A stretch of DNA of 64,000 nucleotides from NCBI GenBank assembly GCA_051530055.1, contig CM121342.1:3286001-3350000 (forward strand), given 5' to 3'. Below, piece after piece: positions 8,991 through 19,930 of the stretch. Source of the DNA: Neoechinorhynchus agilis. Lineage: Eukaryota; Acanthocephala. The stretch's first letter is position 1, and the number at the start of each line of letters is the position of its first letter. Both the position numbers and the translations under genes were made by a program. The notes below the pieces were generated by a model. It saw only the letters and a program-made list of their open reading frames with translations, was not told where the DNA came from and did not search any database.

Positions 8991-9985
8991 TTGAACATCG
9001 TCTTTATTCAACTTTTTCTACTTCGTTCTGGTGTCGCAGTTTAATGTGTAGAATTTTTTTTTTGCTTATTGCCAATATATTTGGTTACTTTTCTTTACAT
9101 TCACCACCTCCCACCAAATTCCAGCTTTTGTCCTTCCTCGACCGTCGCCATCACGCTGGCAGCATTGCCCCGTTGTACTGCCAGCGAGATATCGTCTATA
9201 TATCAACGATTATTGAATATCATGAAAAGAAAACGATAATCGCTTATTTAAAGCGTAAACTTTTCTCGGCATAGAATTTGTGGACTATTAAGCGAAAACA
9301 GAAGCAAATTTCTAGGTCGCAGATGAAATCTCGAACACAAAAACGAGATTATCGCCCCTCCCTCGCCTATGGATGCTTTCGAAGTGACGTAATTGTTTGC
9401 GTTGCGTATTCCACGATTGCGGACTAATGTTTTACGCAAAAAACTGATCTCAGAGAAACGCTGAATTCGTCCTTTCGACCACTACAAAAAAAGACCGAAG
9501 CGGAGATGTGAAAGTTTTTAAAAACTTTTTGTTCGCCTAAATTCTTTAGTCGTATCCATCGGTTATATTATCAATCTTTCTCTCAGTCGATAGAGGCAAT
9601 GTTCACCTCCGATTATCTCAATTCCGTCGGTCGTTTTTGAGGTTTTTTATACTTGAATTGATAAAATCATCGATTGAATCTGTCGGAATATTCGACTCTG
9701 ACGATCACGGTTTCAGGACCGACCGAAATTGATAACAAATTCTTTTCCTTATTTAAAAATTAACTGATTGCACATCAACGGTTTATTTTTAAGGCAAATC
9801 TTTTTAAAATGAACGTGAACGCTTTTCAGAAAATTATCATTGAATGCAATTCGACGGATATTGAACAATCTTCACCCGCACTAAAACCCCTCCATGATTA
9901 TCTTTCATTTTTTATGTGCCCTCTGAGATGCAATCGCACCATTGCTCATCATTGGGCTTTGACTTTTCGCCAATACTCATTGTTA
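8991..9985 (-). repeat. Module D, inverted copy
   Basis: This matches 33713-34690 and 46070-46950 in reverse. The minus strand of those copies, which is the plus strand here, carries a short ORF from 9809 (MNVNAFQKIIIECNSTDIEQ..). The other strand carries 'LVKDELINGFTGKTIFTNFH' near 8990-8900. The block stops at about 9985, where the Penelope-like element begins. A 178-bp LINE tail interrupts it at 9012-9189. Mostly non-coding, AT-rich host DNA. Confidence 0.65.
9012..9189 (-). mobile_element. Short 5'-truncated tail of an RLE LINE III relative
   Basis: On the minus strand it starts CTCGCTGGCAGTACAACGGG, inside the last codons of the LINE III endonuclease ORF. It continues to a GGTGGTGAATG end and a short 3' UTR. 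Comparison with the empty site in module D at about 34685-34710 shows the inserted piece flanked by ATCGTCT on both sides, consistent with a 7-8 bp target duplication. A similar tail with a different 3' continuation is at 17155-17265. Confidence 0.7.
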
Positions 9986-10028
9986 TTTATTTTATTTTTT
10001 AGCCAATACAAACAATTTGAATTTAATT

Positions 10029-11131
10029 TTTTTTATGTGGAAGTTTTTATTTTTTTTAAGTTTTTTTTAAGAGCATACATAATTTATCGTTTCTTCGACG
10101 CCCCTATTCATCGGCGCAGGCCAAAATGCTAGCCGCATTGCCCCGCCATATATTGAATGTCAAATTTTCTGACACAGGTTGGCGACAGGCTACTTTTCCC
10201 ACGACTTATGGTGGTTTGGGAGTTCGCACCACTTCAGACGTCGCTTTACCTGCCTTCCTCTCCTCTTGCCGGGCAAGTAAAGTCTATGTCGATGCCATTT
10301 TAGGCAAATCGCTGAAGGATGCGATCTTTGAAACAGGATTATATCAATGGCATCAATTGACAGGCATCAACCAGCTCCCCGCAAATGAGTGCAAGCAGTC
10401 GTCTTGGGACATTCCTCTCGTTCAGAAGATTCACAACTCTTTCAAAGATCTTCTGGATGAGGTGTCTCAGGTCCGGCTGGTAGCCTGTTCCACGAAGGAG
10501 TCGGGAGCGTGGTTGAATGCTCTCCCTGTAGGGAAACTTGGAACTCTCCTTGCTGACTCAGTCGTCAGGATCGCAGTATCCTTGAGATTAGGTCTACCGA
10601 TTTGCATCCCGCATCGCTGCCGCTGCGGCACTATAGTGGATTCTTCGGGGAGACACGGTCTCATATGCAAGACGTCATCGGGACGATTTCCAAGGCATGC
10701 TGAAATCAATGCCATTCTGAGTAGGACCCTAAAAACGCTTTCCCTTCCAAACATTCTAGAACCCACTAATCTTTGTAGATTAGATGGAAGACGCCCTGAT
10801 GGCGTGACCGTATTTCCTTGGCGGGAGGGAAAATGTTTGTTGTGGGATGCAACGTGTGTGGACACGTTGGCAAACTCCAACATCAGCCACTCGAAAAAAG
10901 GTCCAGGAGGAGCGGCGACGGCTGCAGAGGATCGGAAATGTTCAAAATACAGGGAGCTAATCCGAAATTACCATTTTGTCCCCTTCGGTGTGGAAACGTA
11001 TGGGGCCTTGGGAGGGCCGGCACTGGTCCTCGTGAAGGAATTGGGGAAACAGCATTTTGGCCTGCGCCGATGAATAGGGGCGTCGAAGAAACTATAAATT
11101 ATGTATGCTCTTAAAAAAAACTTATAAAAAA
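10029..11131. mobile_element. Inverted-repeat-flanked unit carrying an RLE nuclease ORF, with 15-bp direct repeats
   Basis: Arms 10058-10130 and 11051-11123 are inverted repeats of 73 bp with one mismatch. Each continues outward into a T-rich/A-rich run. Immediately outside lie direct repeats AATTTGAATTTAATT at 10014-10028 and 11132-11146, as expected for a target-site duplication in the Penelope element's 5' part. The inside is almost entirely one ORF (see 10126-11073). Two readings are possible. One is a TIR-type element that captured a LINE nuclease. The other is a LINE insertion by target-primed reverse transcription whose 5' end is an inverted copy of its own 3' UTR. The right arm followed by an A-rich run looks like a LINE 3' UTR, which favours the second. 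Confidence 0.75.
10126..11073 (+). CDS. LINE III RT thumb plus restriction-like endonuclease, 315-codon open frame
   Basis: The frame has no stops and encodes the C-terminal half of an RLE-type LINE protein. It holds a thumb-like segment (GWRQATFPTTYGGLGVR, about residues 20-38), the knuckle 'CRCGTIVDSSGRHGLIC' (C-x-C-x9-H-x3-C, about 160-180) and the nuclease core (RRPDG, then WREGKCLLWDATCVDT, about 224-248). The PD and D residues expected for catalysis are present. There is no RT palm. The ATG lies in the left inverted arm and the TGA in the right arm. The usual last 40 or so residues (FLRQxISLAVQRGNA) are missing. Whether it is expressed is unknown. It is the only thumb-RLE frame in the window without a break. 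Confidence 0.75.
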   Translation: MLAALPRHILNVKFSDTGWRQATFPTTYGGLGVRTTSDVALPAFLSSCRASKVYVDAILGKSLKDAIFETGLYQWHQLTGINQLPANECKQSSWDIPLVQKIHNSFKDLLDEVSQVRLVACSTKESGAWLNALPVGKLGTLLADSVVRIAVSLRLGLPICIPHRCRCGTIVDSSGRHGLICKTSSGRFPRHAEINAILSRTLKTLSLPNILEPTNLCRLDGRRPDGVTVFPWREGKCLLWDATCVDTLANSNISHSKKGPGGAATAAEDRKCSKYRELIRNYHFVPFGVETYGALGGPALVLVKELGKQHFGLRR

Positions 11132-13035
11132 AATTTGAATTTAATTAAATCGGCCCAAATCGGTTTATATTGGAAAGAGACCTCAATTAAAGGCAATGCT
11201 TCGATTACATAAGCAGCGATGAATATAATAATCATAAACTGGTCGGACCGGAGGTTATCCGAATCAGAGGAGGAGGTTCTAAGACTTGGACCGAATTTCA
11301 TACCCAAAACAAAGGTTAAGGATATAGAAATGCGATGTGACACAGAAATCATGGTCAGTAGATTGCCGAACGACATGATAGGTGGAATTATGGATTATGA
11401 TCTGAGAGCGAGACGAATGTCTGAGAAGTGCCGAAAAGACGATAACTTGACGCCGGAACAAAGAGCTGCTCTGAAAATTTTGTCAAAAGTTGCATCAATT
11501 TGCATATGTAAAGCAGACAAAGGGCCCGAGTTAGTTATTTTGAACTCAGCAGACTATATTCAAGCAGGTTACGGGTTATTACGGTCAGAACAATTCAACA
11601 CACTTGATCATGATCCTACAGAAAAGAGGGGAAAAGAAATGAACAAAATATTGCTAGAGTTGAAGAAAGCAGCTAAAATCACGGAGGAGACATACCGAAG
11701 ATGTAGATCTAATAATGCAACAACCGCAAACATGTATCTACTATCTAAGATACATAAGCCGAAACTCCAAATCAGAACGGTCTTAGCGGCGTATTTGTCG
11801 TTTAACCACTCGTTGGCGAAAATGCTGAACACGTGTATTAGGGGCTGTAGACCACTAAACGAACATGGAGTTTTAAACGGACCAATATTAGCAGAAGAAG
11901 TGCGGAATCTTCCATCAAACACATCATGGTTTATAACGGCCGATATTAAATCTTTATTCACTAACAATCCTCTTCAAGAGACCATTGAGTTGACGGCTAT
12001 AATACTCGAGAAAAACTGTGGCGTACCAAAATTGGACTTGATCACATGGTCTAAACTACTAACTCTATGCACGAAAAAATCAGCATTCAAATTCAACGAC
12101 AGTATTTTCGAGCAAGTGGACGGAGTGGCGGAAGGATATAAAAAACGATATAAGAGGATTAACACACTGGTGGAGATATGTTGATGATGTTTGCATGGTA
12201 TTCAACAATGATCCCAGTGATTTAGAGGTTTAAAGTAAGCGAGAGAAAAACAATCGCATATCTTTTATGGACGTGGAAATGGTGAAACATGTGGACAGAA
12301 TCGAAACAAAGGTATACAGAAAACCCAACATAAACTGGCACACAAGTAAATGGACATCACATTCTCCTGTGAGATACAAGATAGCAGCATCGGATGCCTT
12401 ATTCAGGAGAGCAATGAGAATATGCTCCGAGGCGAAAGGACAGAGGCAAGAAATTGACTCAATAACATCAATGCTAAGAGAGGAGGGATATCCGAATTGG
12501 GCAATTAAAAGGTCCTTAATGAAGACGAGGATGAGTTTTCAGCGAGAGAAGAATGAGACGAACACTACATCGAAAAACAACCCGAAACCCACCGCCAATC
12601 AGAAAATATTCTTGGAATCAAAATTCATCAATGAAGCAACTCTGAACAAATTGCAGCATCTTATAAGAAGATGCAAGACCCATTCGGTGTCAATATATTC
12701 TAAAGCAGCAACGAAGTTGGCGGGTGTATTCAAAAAGAAACCAAAACAAGAGGATAAAATTATAATCTATAAAGTACCATGCAGACAATGTGGAAAATAT
12801 TATGTTGGACAAACAAGTCAAAGACTAAAAAGCGCATTGACCAGCATAAATATTGTGTGCGCAGAGCAGATACGTCATCCGCCATCAATAATCATGTTGT
12901 AAAAAACGAATCATGAGATCGGATTTCCACTACAACAGGTCTAATTAAAAGGATAACACAAATACCGTCGTTTTCAATGATCTAATTAAAGGAGCAAAGA
13001 ATGCGTAAAAAAACCCGATTATATCTCAACTTTCG

Positions 13036-13705
13036 TGTTGTGTCAACGCTCGATTTATAGAAAATTTCAAAATGTTTCATAAACTACTAAGCAAATAAAA
13101 AATGTTTATCTTCTTGTTTAGGTCGCTTTCCACATCCGAGAGGAGGAAACCAAAACTTTCGATGGAAACAATACAGATTATTCCCTAAAGTTGAGGATAC
13201 CTCCTGACAATGAGGTTGCCGAATTCCTTAATTGACTGAAGAAGTCAAGTGTGATTGGACGAAATATTTCAATTAAAGCGATTCTTTGATATATAATTTT
13301 CCCCGCCGCCACATAAAATCGACGGTTTGAATTAGAGTCATTTTATCAATTCAATCAGTAAATTGCGGTTCTTAACCATAAGGAAATTTTTCTAAAGGGG
13401 AAACCTCGCCTCTTTAATCATCTAAAAAGATGTTTTGTCTAAAAGGCTCGAGTTAACAGGTTCGCAACTTCCAACAAAGTTCGGGGACCGTGTGCCCGCT
13501 TGCAATGTATCGTGTGTTCTATTGTTTTTTAGTTTTACACCCAAATTCGCCCTATTGCCTTCCATTGTATTAGCCGCAGAGATGTGTGTAAGGTCTCAAG
13601 GACAAGACGCCTTTCAAGATTTGGCTCCTTTGATGTTTTACGCTGAAATTTGCTTTATTGCCTTACCAATACAAGAGATAAAGCTGTGAGGCTTTCTCGT
13701 GAAAT
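13036..13705. other. Single-copy stretch between Penelope-like element and module D
   Basis: I find no second copy of this sequence in the window. It holds an 84-codon plus-strand ORF at 13435-13689 with no recognised motif, and a few short polypyrimidine/AG strings. No gene can be supported. The left part may include the 3' end of the Penelope-like element. Confidence 0.3.
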
Positions 13706-14325
13706 ATTTCAATTGAAAAAAAAGGTTTTATTCGGTCGATTACGAACGCCATAACTTTAAAACTTTCTTGCCTTATTCTCTTCAGACAAAAATATCCGTT
13801 ACGTATTTACCCAGGAAGTTTCGTTTTCGGATAAAAGAAAAAGGCCAACATACGAGTATTTTTTTCATCCACACGATCCAACGTCGTAAACACTTGCAAA
13901 CAGTGAGTATTGGCGAAAAGCCAAAGCCCAGTGATGACCGAAGGTGCGATTGCATCTCAGAGGGCACATAAAAAAATGAAAGATAATCAACGGAGGGGTT
14001 TTAGCGCAGGTGAAGATTGTTCAATTTTCTGAAAAGCGTTCACGTTCATTTTAAAAAGATTTGCCTTAAAAATAAACCGTTGATGTGCAATCAGTTAATT
14101 TTTAAATAAGGAAAAGAATTTGTTATCAATCTCGGTCGTTCCTGAAACCGAGATCGTCAGAGTCGAATATTCCGACGGATTCAATCGATGATTTTATCAA
14201 TTCAAGTATAAAAAACCTCAAAAGCGACCGACGGAATTGAGATAATCGGAGGTGAACATTGTCTCTATCGACTGAGAGAAAGATTAATAATCTAACCGAT
14301 GAATACGACTTGTCCCTTGTGTCCT
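13706..14325 (+). repeat. Module D, truncated direct copy
   Basis: It begins with the same TTCAATTGAAAAAAAGG border as the copies at 33713 and 46073 and follows them to GATGAATACGACT. There it jumps into LINE II sequence (CTTGTGTCCTTCGACAAATC). The jump removes the second half of D and the host exons normally between D and LINE II. Confidence 0.7.
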
Positions 14326-16010
14326 TCGACAAATCGTTTCGAGGGGTCCTACGCAAAGCTCACGTTTTTAGGGGAGATTTTTCAAAGCCACCGAATCGGA
14401 GCCGAGTTTCAACCCGTTCAATGACCCAACGCACCGAAGGCTTACGGGTATTTTAGAAATTCGTACTGAGCTGCGACCCCTCTTGTATTCAACGATCACA
14501 TCATTCCTTCCGATTGAGGCGTTGCGCTCACAGTGAACGAATTAGTGCATTCTCTTGATGCCGTATTCAATGCCTTTTACTTGCACGATACTACGCTGGG
14601 AGGCGATCCCAAGGTAGTTGTCCGTGACCTGGAGAAAATCAAGATGGGGGCTAGCAAACTGGGCATTGAATTGAACACAGAAAAGTGCGAAATTCTATTC
14701 CGTAACATAGAGAGCGGCCCTGCAAAAGACGTAATAAAGCGTGACTTTGAAAATGTTGCACCCGGGATAGAAATGATCGACCTTGTTGGGCAGTTGCGTC
14801 TTTGATAGGAATGCAGAAAACTAAAATAACAGCCTTCTAAAGAAATTATCGGTGCTTTGCGATATAGTCTGCGAGCTTGGATCACACGAGGCTTTGTTCT
14901 TGATAAAGTACACCCTCTTCATCCCCAAGTTCCTTTATGTTCAACGCACTGCCCCGTTTTTCAAGCACGAGGTTCAGCGTGGCAAGCTAGATGACAGATT
15001 GAAGGACTGTCTCGAGCAAGTTTTAAATGTCCAGCTGCCAGAAGAGGCATGGCGACAAGCATCCTTGCCTGTATCTTCTGGCGGGTTGGGTATCCGGAAA
15101 ACAGCAGACATATCTCTGCCCGCATCTTTAGGCTCCTATGAACGAAGCGTAGTTCAGCGCATTTTGAAATCTACTTATCATTTTGATAGGCATTTTGAAG
15201 AGGGAATCAGTGAGTGGTGTAACTGTGAATGGCCAAAAACAATCTGTGAGGGTTCGACCTCTCGTCGCAAGTGTTCAAGGCTCTCTCTTATCAGACTCAA
15301 GCGACGACGTTGTCCGTGCCAGGTTGTCAGCAGTCTCCAGTAGAGAATCAGGTGCTTGGTTGAACGCGGTCCCGTTGGCATTTGTGGGTATTCTCCTCTT
15401 CGACCAGGCAGTACGGGTCGGAGTTTCAATGAGACTGGGACTACCGATGTGTCATCCCCACCGATGCCGCTGCGGTACAAATGTGGATTCGTCAGGACGT
15501 CATGGTCTCATCTGTAGAAAATCAGCCGGCAGATTCGCAGCCGAAATTAACATGGTGCTGAGCCGGGCACTTGTTACGCGGTAAATACCCCCAATATTTT
15601 GGAACCTGTCAACCTCTGTAAGGACGACGGGCGTAGACCAGATTGGGTGACCGCATTTCCGTGGCGGGAGGGTAAATGCCTCCTCTGGGGCGCCATTTCT
15701 GTCGATATACTCGCAGCCAGCAATCTCACGTTCTCCGTGGTTCAAGCTGGAGGTGCAGCGAGCCCTGCGGAAGGACGGAAAACGGCGAAATACCTTGATT
15801 TAGCCCGGGTTCATGTGTTTGTGCCTTTTGGGGTTGAGACTTACGGATCTATTATAGCGAGGCTCTTCAACTCCTGAGGGATTTGAATCGACGCCTTCAG
15901 GTTGTTGAGAGGCAACACTGCAAGCATTCAGGCGACAATTGAGGACGAGGACGGCGAACAATTATGTTTATATCTTAAAACAATAAATTGATGAAACTTT
16001 CAAAAAACAA
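14326..16010 (+). mobile_element. RLE-type LINE, family II, internally deleted (copy 2, reaches the 3' end)
   Basis: It starts within the linker before the RT and loses much of the palm by deletion. It then shows motif C as 'FYLHDTTLGGDP' (His where other copies have Asp), the thumb (AWRQASLPVSSGGLGIRKT) at 14852-15343, the CCHC knuckle 'CRCGTNVDSSGRHGLIC' near 15470-15520, and the nuclease at 15599-15877. In the nuclease the expected WD is WG (LLWGAISVD), and PDG is PDW. The 3' UTR ends with CAATAAATTGATGAAACTTTC near 16003. Several frame changes are present. It is inactive. Confidence 0.8.
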
Positions 16011-16136
16011 TCGCAATTCAGATTCAATTGAAACGCCTAGGATATGCCAATCATCTACTACAAACTTTATTGATCAAGATGAATTCCTTTCAGTTTACAA
16101 AGATTTCTAAGAACAAAGAAACGGAACGAAGTACCT

Positions 16137-16440
16137 TTGGGTCCTCTTAAACACCTGAGTCATGATAAAATAAATGAATTCGGTTTATTGATTTCGGAGT
16201 TGATTACGAGTTTGGTCGGGTTGAAAAAGTTGGTGATTATCGTTTGTAGGAGAATTTGTAAGGTAGAGTCTTTCCTTCGGTTCATTTCGATATCCGTGAG
16301 AAGATTTGGCAGTATGGAAAATGGAGTGGAGGAAGAGGTATCTGCGAGGTTGAAGGAGGATGAAAAGAATTGCAATTTCGGGGGTTTTGCTCGTTAGGGG
16401 AATAAAATGAGGTAAAAATTATGGTGTTGAAATTTAGGAG
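16137..16440. repeat. Repeat V, copy 2
   Basis: It follows the 3' end of LINE II after about 120 bp that also recurs after the LINE II tails at 18520 and 41080. The orientation is opposite to copy 1. The minus-strand 71-codon and plus-strand 86-codon frames are both intact. The homology stops at about 16438 (AAATTT then AGGAGC), where the other copies continue with ATTAGCGTTTATATTG. Confidence 0.6.
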
Positions 16441-17150
16441 CAATTAAATTATTAAATATACATAACGCATTCGAGAGAAGATAAATTGCGTGGAATTAGA
16501 AGTGTGGTTTTTAAGACTTTATGTGAACCTCGACGGATTCATCATCAGTTCCGGTAACTCCTAACTGACCGGACTTGTAATCCATTTCAAAATCAATAGC
16601 CACATTCATTTAACCTGTTCAGAACTCCAGTGTTCATGAGCACTCAAAGGCGTTTGGTTCCTTTTCTTTTTTCATGAAAAAAACAAAATTGGGTGAAGTA
16701 TCGGAAAAGACTTCATTATAAAAATCTCAAATGGCGATTTTTGTTCTGAAGATTAAATCCAGTTTGAACGTAGTTTATCCGCGAATTAATTGGGACCGGA
16801 CACGATTCAGATACGAGATTTTTCCGGATAACCCAAAAAAAATTAATGTTGTGATTTATCCAATTCTTAAAGTTAGACTACAAATATCAAAGTTCTAAAA
16901 ATGCGAGGGAAATGGTTTTTGAAAAAGCAAAATAGGGGAAAAGGATTACATAACTTTAGCGTTATTGTTGAAAATAATCATCTTGAGTGACTGTAATTGA
17001 GTAGGGCAGCATTCTGATCTGGATAATTGACGTTCAGATATAGGACGCTCCAATTTAGTTTATATAAACATCAGAGGAAATTCAATTTAAAATTAGGGAA
17101 TTAGTTTAAAAAGAGCTACAAAAATGCTGAATAGTTCAAATCTTAACTCG
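16441..17150. other. Stretch with a strongly diverged inverted relative of repeat V
   Basis: At about 16565-16745 the order of short matches mirrors repeat V and its flank near 3890-4110: CTTGTAATCCA, AATCAATA, AACTCCAGTGTTCATGAG, GGTTCCTTTTCTTTTTTCATG, GACTTCATTATAAAAATCTC, GGCGATTTTT. It is therefore an old copy of V plus part of the foldback-element flank. From about 16750 to 17150 I see AT-rich DNA without coding signal. Confidence 0.45.
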
Positions 17151-17154
17151 AACT

Positions 17155-17265
17155 TCTCGCTGGCAGTACAACGGGGCAATGCTGCCAGCGTGATGGCGAC
17201 GGTCGAGGAAGGACAAAAGCTGGAATTTGGTGGGAGGTGGTGAATGTAAAGAAAAGTAACCCAAT
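17155..17265 (+). mobile_element. 3' tail of an RLE LINE III relative
   Basis: The sequence CTCGCTGGCAGTACAACGGG through GGTGGTGAATGTAAAG matches the last codons and 3' end of LINE III (23757-23845) and the tail at 9012-9189. After it the sequence differs from both. At about 17305-17362 a scrap of module D follows, and then LINE I begins. Confidence 0.65.
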
Positions 17266-17365
17266 TAGTAAATGGCGTAAAAAATAATCCCAAAATTCCC
17301 CAGCTAAATAGACGTGACAGTATTTTAAAAAGATTTGCCTTAAAAATAGACCGTTGATGTGAAAT

Positions 17366-18145
17366 CCAATGGACATCAGTGTTCGGCAGGTCGTTTTGAC
17401 GGAAACAAACTCTCAAGAACGTTGGACTGCCTTGCTCCACACTGCGTATTATCAGCAGCTTCTCAACTCATGCTCATCTCCCACCGATTGAGCTAGTCTC
17501 CTGGCAGTCTCAGCTCCAAACTCCAGTGACTTGAAGGCTTTCCCGATCACAGCTGTTGGCACGAGGCTGGATGACCAAGCCATCACCGTCGCAGTGGGGC
17601 TTCGGTTGGGCATCCAATTCTCAGACTCATTTACATGTCGGTGCGGTGGAATAGTGAATAGGTCGAAAACTCACGGCTTTGACTGCAAGCGTTCAAATGC
17701 TCGCCGCGCACGGCACTCAGCAGTCAACCGCTCAATCAAGGATGCCCTCTCAACGGCCGGTTTTCCTGCTCAACTCGAACCAGTCGGACTCTCCCGGAAC
17801 GACGGTAAACGCCCTGATGGAGCGACTCTCCTCCCATGGTGCTCCGGGAAAATACTGGTTTGGGATTGTACCTGCCCCAACACGCTCGCAGGATCGCAGT
17901 TACGGGATGGCACCTCAAAGGCGGGAGCAGTCGCCAGCTTCAGCGAGGAAAAGAAGCGGCAGAAGTACTCCTCGCTCGATGGGCATCAATATTATTTCAT
18001 CCCGATTGCGGTGGATACACTGGGATGTCTCGGTAAAGAAGCCGATTATTTCCTTTCTCGACTGGGAAAGATACTGAAATATGCCACCGGCGATATGCGC
18101 TCCAGCAGCTTCCTGCTGCAGCGAATCAGCGCGGCGATGCAAACC
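17366..18145 (+). mobile_element. RLE-type LINE, family I, 5'-truncated (copy 1)
   Basis: The frame 17531-18160 encodes the endonuclease: knuckle 'CRCGGIVNRSKTHGFDC', then 'GKRPDGATLLPWCSGKILVW' and a following D (WDCTCPNT), so the PD..D core is present. The RT thumb before it is cut short and separated by a TGA at 17490. At about 18143 the last codons (ISAAMQ) switch to LINE II endonuclease sequence in the middle of a codon run (CCTGTCAATCTCTGTAAGG), so two LINE families are fused. Confidence 0.8.
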
Positions 18146-18520
18146 TGTCAATCTCTGTAAGGACGACGGGCGTAGGCCTGATGGGGTGACCGCATTTAAA
18201 TGCCACCTCCGGGACGCCATTTGTGTCGATACACTCAAGGCCAGCAATCTTAAGTTCTCGGTGGTTCAAGCTGGAGGTGCAGCGAGCCCTGCGGAAGGAC
18301 GGAAAACGGCGAAATACCTTGATTTAACCCGGGTTCATGTGTTTGTGCCTTTTGGGGTAGAGACCTACGGATCTCTCATAGCGAGGCTCTTCAACTCCTG
18401 AAGGATCTGAAGCGACGCCTTCAGGTTGTAGAGAGGCAACACTGCAAGCATTCAGGCGACAGTTGAGGACGAGGACGGCGAACAATTATGTTTATATCTT
18501 AAAACAATAAATTGATGAAA
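18146..18520 (+). mobile_element. LINE II C-terminal tail and 3' UTR fused to LINE I
   Basis: It holds 'LCKDDGRRPDGVTAF', then a small deletion, then 'DAICVDTLKASN' and 'GVETYGSLIARLFNS', and a 3' UTR ending CAATAAATTGATGAAACTTTC. It matches 15605-16010 with about 95 percent identity. The nuclease core is damaged by the deletion between PDG and the WD position. Confidence 0.75.
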
Positions 18521-18619
18521 CTTTCAAAAAAAATTCGCAATTCAGATTCGATTGAAACGATAAGGATTCACCAATCATCTACCGCAGTTTCCAAAGACTT
18601 CTAAGGTTATCAGGCGTTT

Positions 18620-18980
18620 TATTATTGAACAAAGAAACGGAACGAAGTACCGTTGGGTCCTCTTAAACACTTGAGTCCTGATAAAATAAATGAATTCGGT
18701 TTATTGATTTCAGAGTGGATAACAAGTTTGGTCGGGTTGAAAAAGTTGGTGATTATCGTTTGTAGGAGAATTTGTAAGGTAGAGTCTTTCCTTCGGTTCA
18801 TTTCGATATCCGTGAGAAGATTTGGCAGTATGGAAAATGGAGTGGAGGAAGGGGGATCTGCGAGGTTGAGGGTTGATTAATAGAATTGCGATTTCGAGGG
18901 TTTTGCTCGTTAGGGGAATAAAATGAGGTAAAAATTATGGTGTTGAAATTTATTAGCGTTTATATTGTCTGTTGAAAATC
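18620..18980. repeat. Repeat V, copy 3
   Basis: Same orientation as copy 2. The last quarter is changed (GAGGGTTGATTAATAG in place of GAAGGAGGATGAAAAG), which closes the plus-strand frame at 75 codons. Unlike copy 2 it keeps the flank with ATTAGCGTTTATATTGTC.., matching 57560-57620 and 3640-3700. Confidence 0.6.
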
Positions 18981-19930
18981 TTACAAGGGTATTATTCGGT
19001 GAACGCAAGCGAACTTGAATTTAAGAAAAATCATTTGTAAACAAGCATCGTCGAGTCCTTATTTATTGGCAATACTTAAAGTAAGGTCAAGTAATTTAAA
19101 AATTAAATTTTATTAGAACCGTTAGAAAATCTAGTGTCCCCTTATCACATATATTGTAATTATTTTATTTTTTGTAAGTCGGGTCAGCCGGTAACTTTTA
19201 TTAAGGCCTTTTTACGGTTGATAGGCTGTGTGCCCGAGGAAAATTATCAGCCGTGAAAATGGCGACACAGATATTTAATTTTATATTTGAGCACTGATTT
19301 TGATCACGACTCTTTAAAAAGAAACTCAAATCTACACATGACTTTATTTACTTTTAAAAATATTTTCAATTTTCTATGGTCTTTATCATAAGCACTTGCT
19401 TTGAATGACTACACTCGTAAAGATCAATAGATCGTTGTTTTACATTTTCGTTTCACTTTATTCGATTAGAAAATAGTTTTACGCGGTCAAGTTTAATTCG
19501 ACAAAATAGAATTTTCAAATCTGATGCTTGATTTGAAGAATACTTCATGTTTACTTCTATCGAATCGTTCACGAAGTTAACTGAACTGCAAAGCTGTACC
19601 ATAAGTCAGCCAATCTCTTTGGCTTGATTCGGAATGGATTTCTGTTAAGTAAATTTGGAATATCAAGCATTTGCACACTCGTAAATATTTATAAATCGTA
19701 TCAAAGAGTCGTTTTAGAGATTCGTTGCAACTTTTGCGTTTCTTTAATCAGATGTCGCTGTCCTGAGCAATAACGAGGAACTACCGTTCATCAAAACCGT
19801 TTCGGTATAATTAAGAAGGAATCGAAATTTCAGCTCCGACGTTGAACCGAATTTAGATTCTTTATAAAAACTAAATCTACTCGGCTTTCAAGCACAATAG
19901 AAGTGAACTCATTTCAGCTCGAACGTTGAA
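18981..19930. other. Mostly single-copy intergenic stretch; 3' flank of the Cys-motif gene from 19665
   Basis: From 18981 to about 19664 I see AT-rich DNA with no open frame of note and no second copy in the window. From 19665 on it matches 41215-41480, the 3' flank of the intact Cys-motif gene. This flank marks the right limit of the gene duplication and may hold the 3' UTR. Confidence 0.4.

Larger units (their letters stand above)
9986..13035 (+). mobile_element. Penelope-like element, broken, with nested insertion
   Basis: The plus-strand frame 11219-12184 shows the Penelope-type RT: a Lys-Gly-Pro segment in 'CKADKGPELVILNSADY', 'YLLSKIHKPK', and 'FITADIKSLFTNNPLQETIE', the motif A region. 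Further on (12267-12902) are the RT tail (KVYRKPNINWHTSKWTSHSP) and a GIY-YIG endonuclease core (IYKVPCRQCGKYYVGQTSQR). The element is broken at a few places, including an internal loss. Its 5' part is interrupted by the inverted-repeat unit at 10029-11131. A fragment of the same family lies at 55600-56100. I place the left boundary by the end of module D; the right boundary is uncertain. Confidence 0.75.

Noticed and set aside
10467-10883. 138-codon minus-strand ORF inside the nuclease frame
   Set aside because: It is a shadow of the RLE frame on the other strand, which carries all recognisable motifs.
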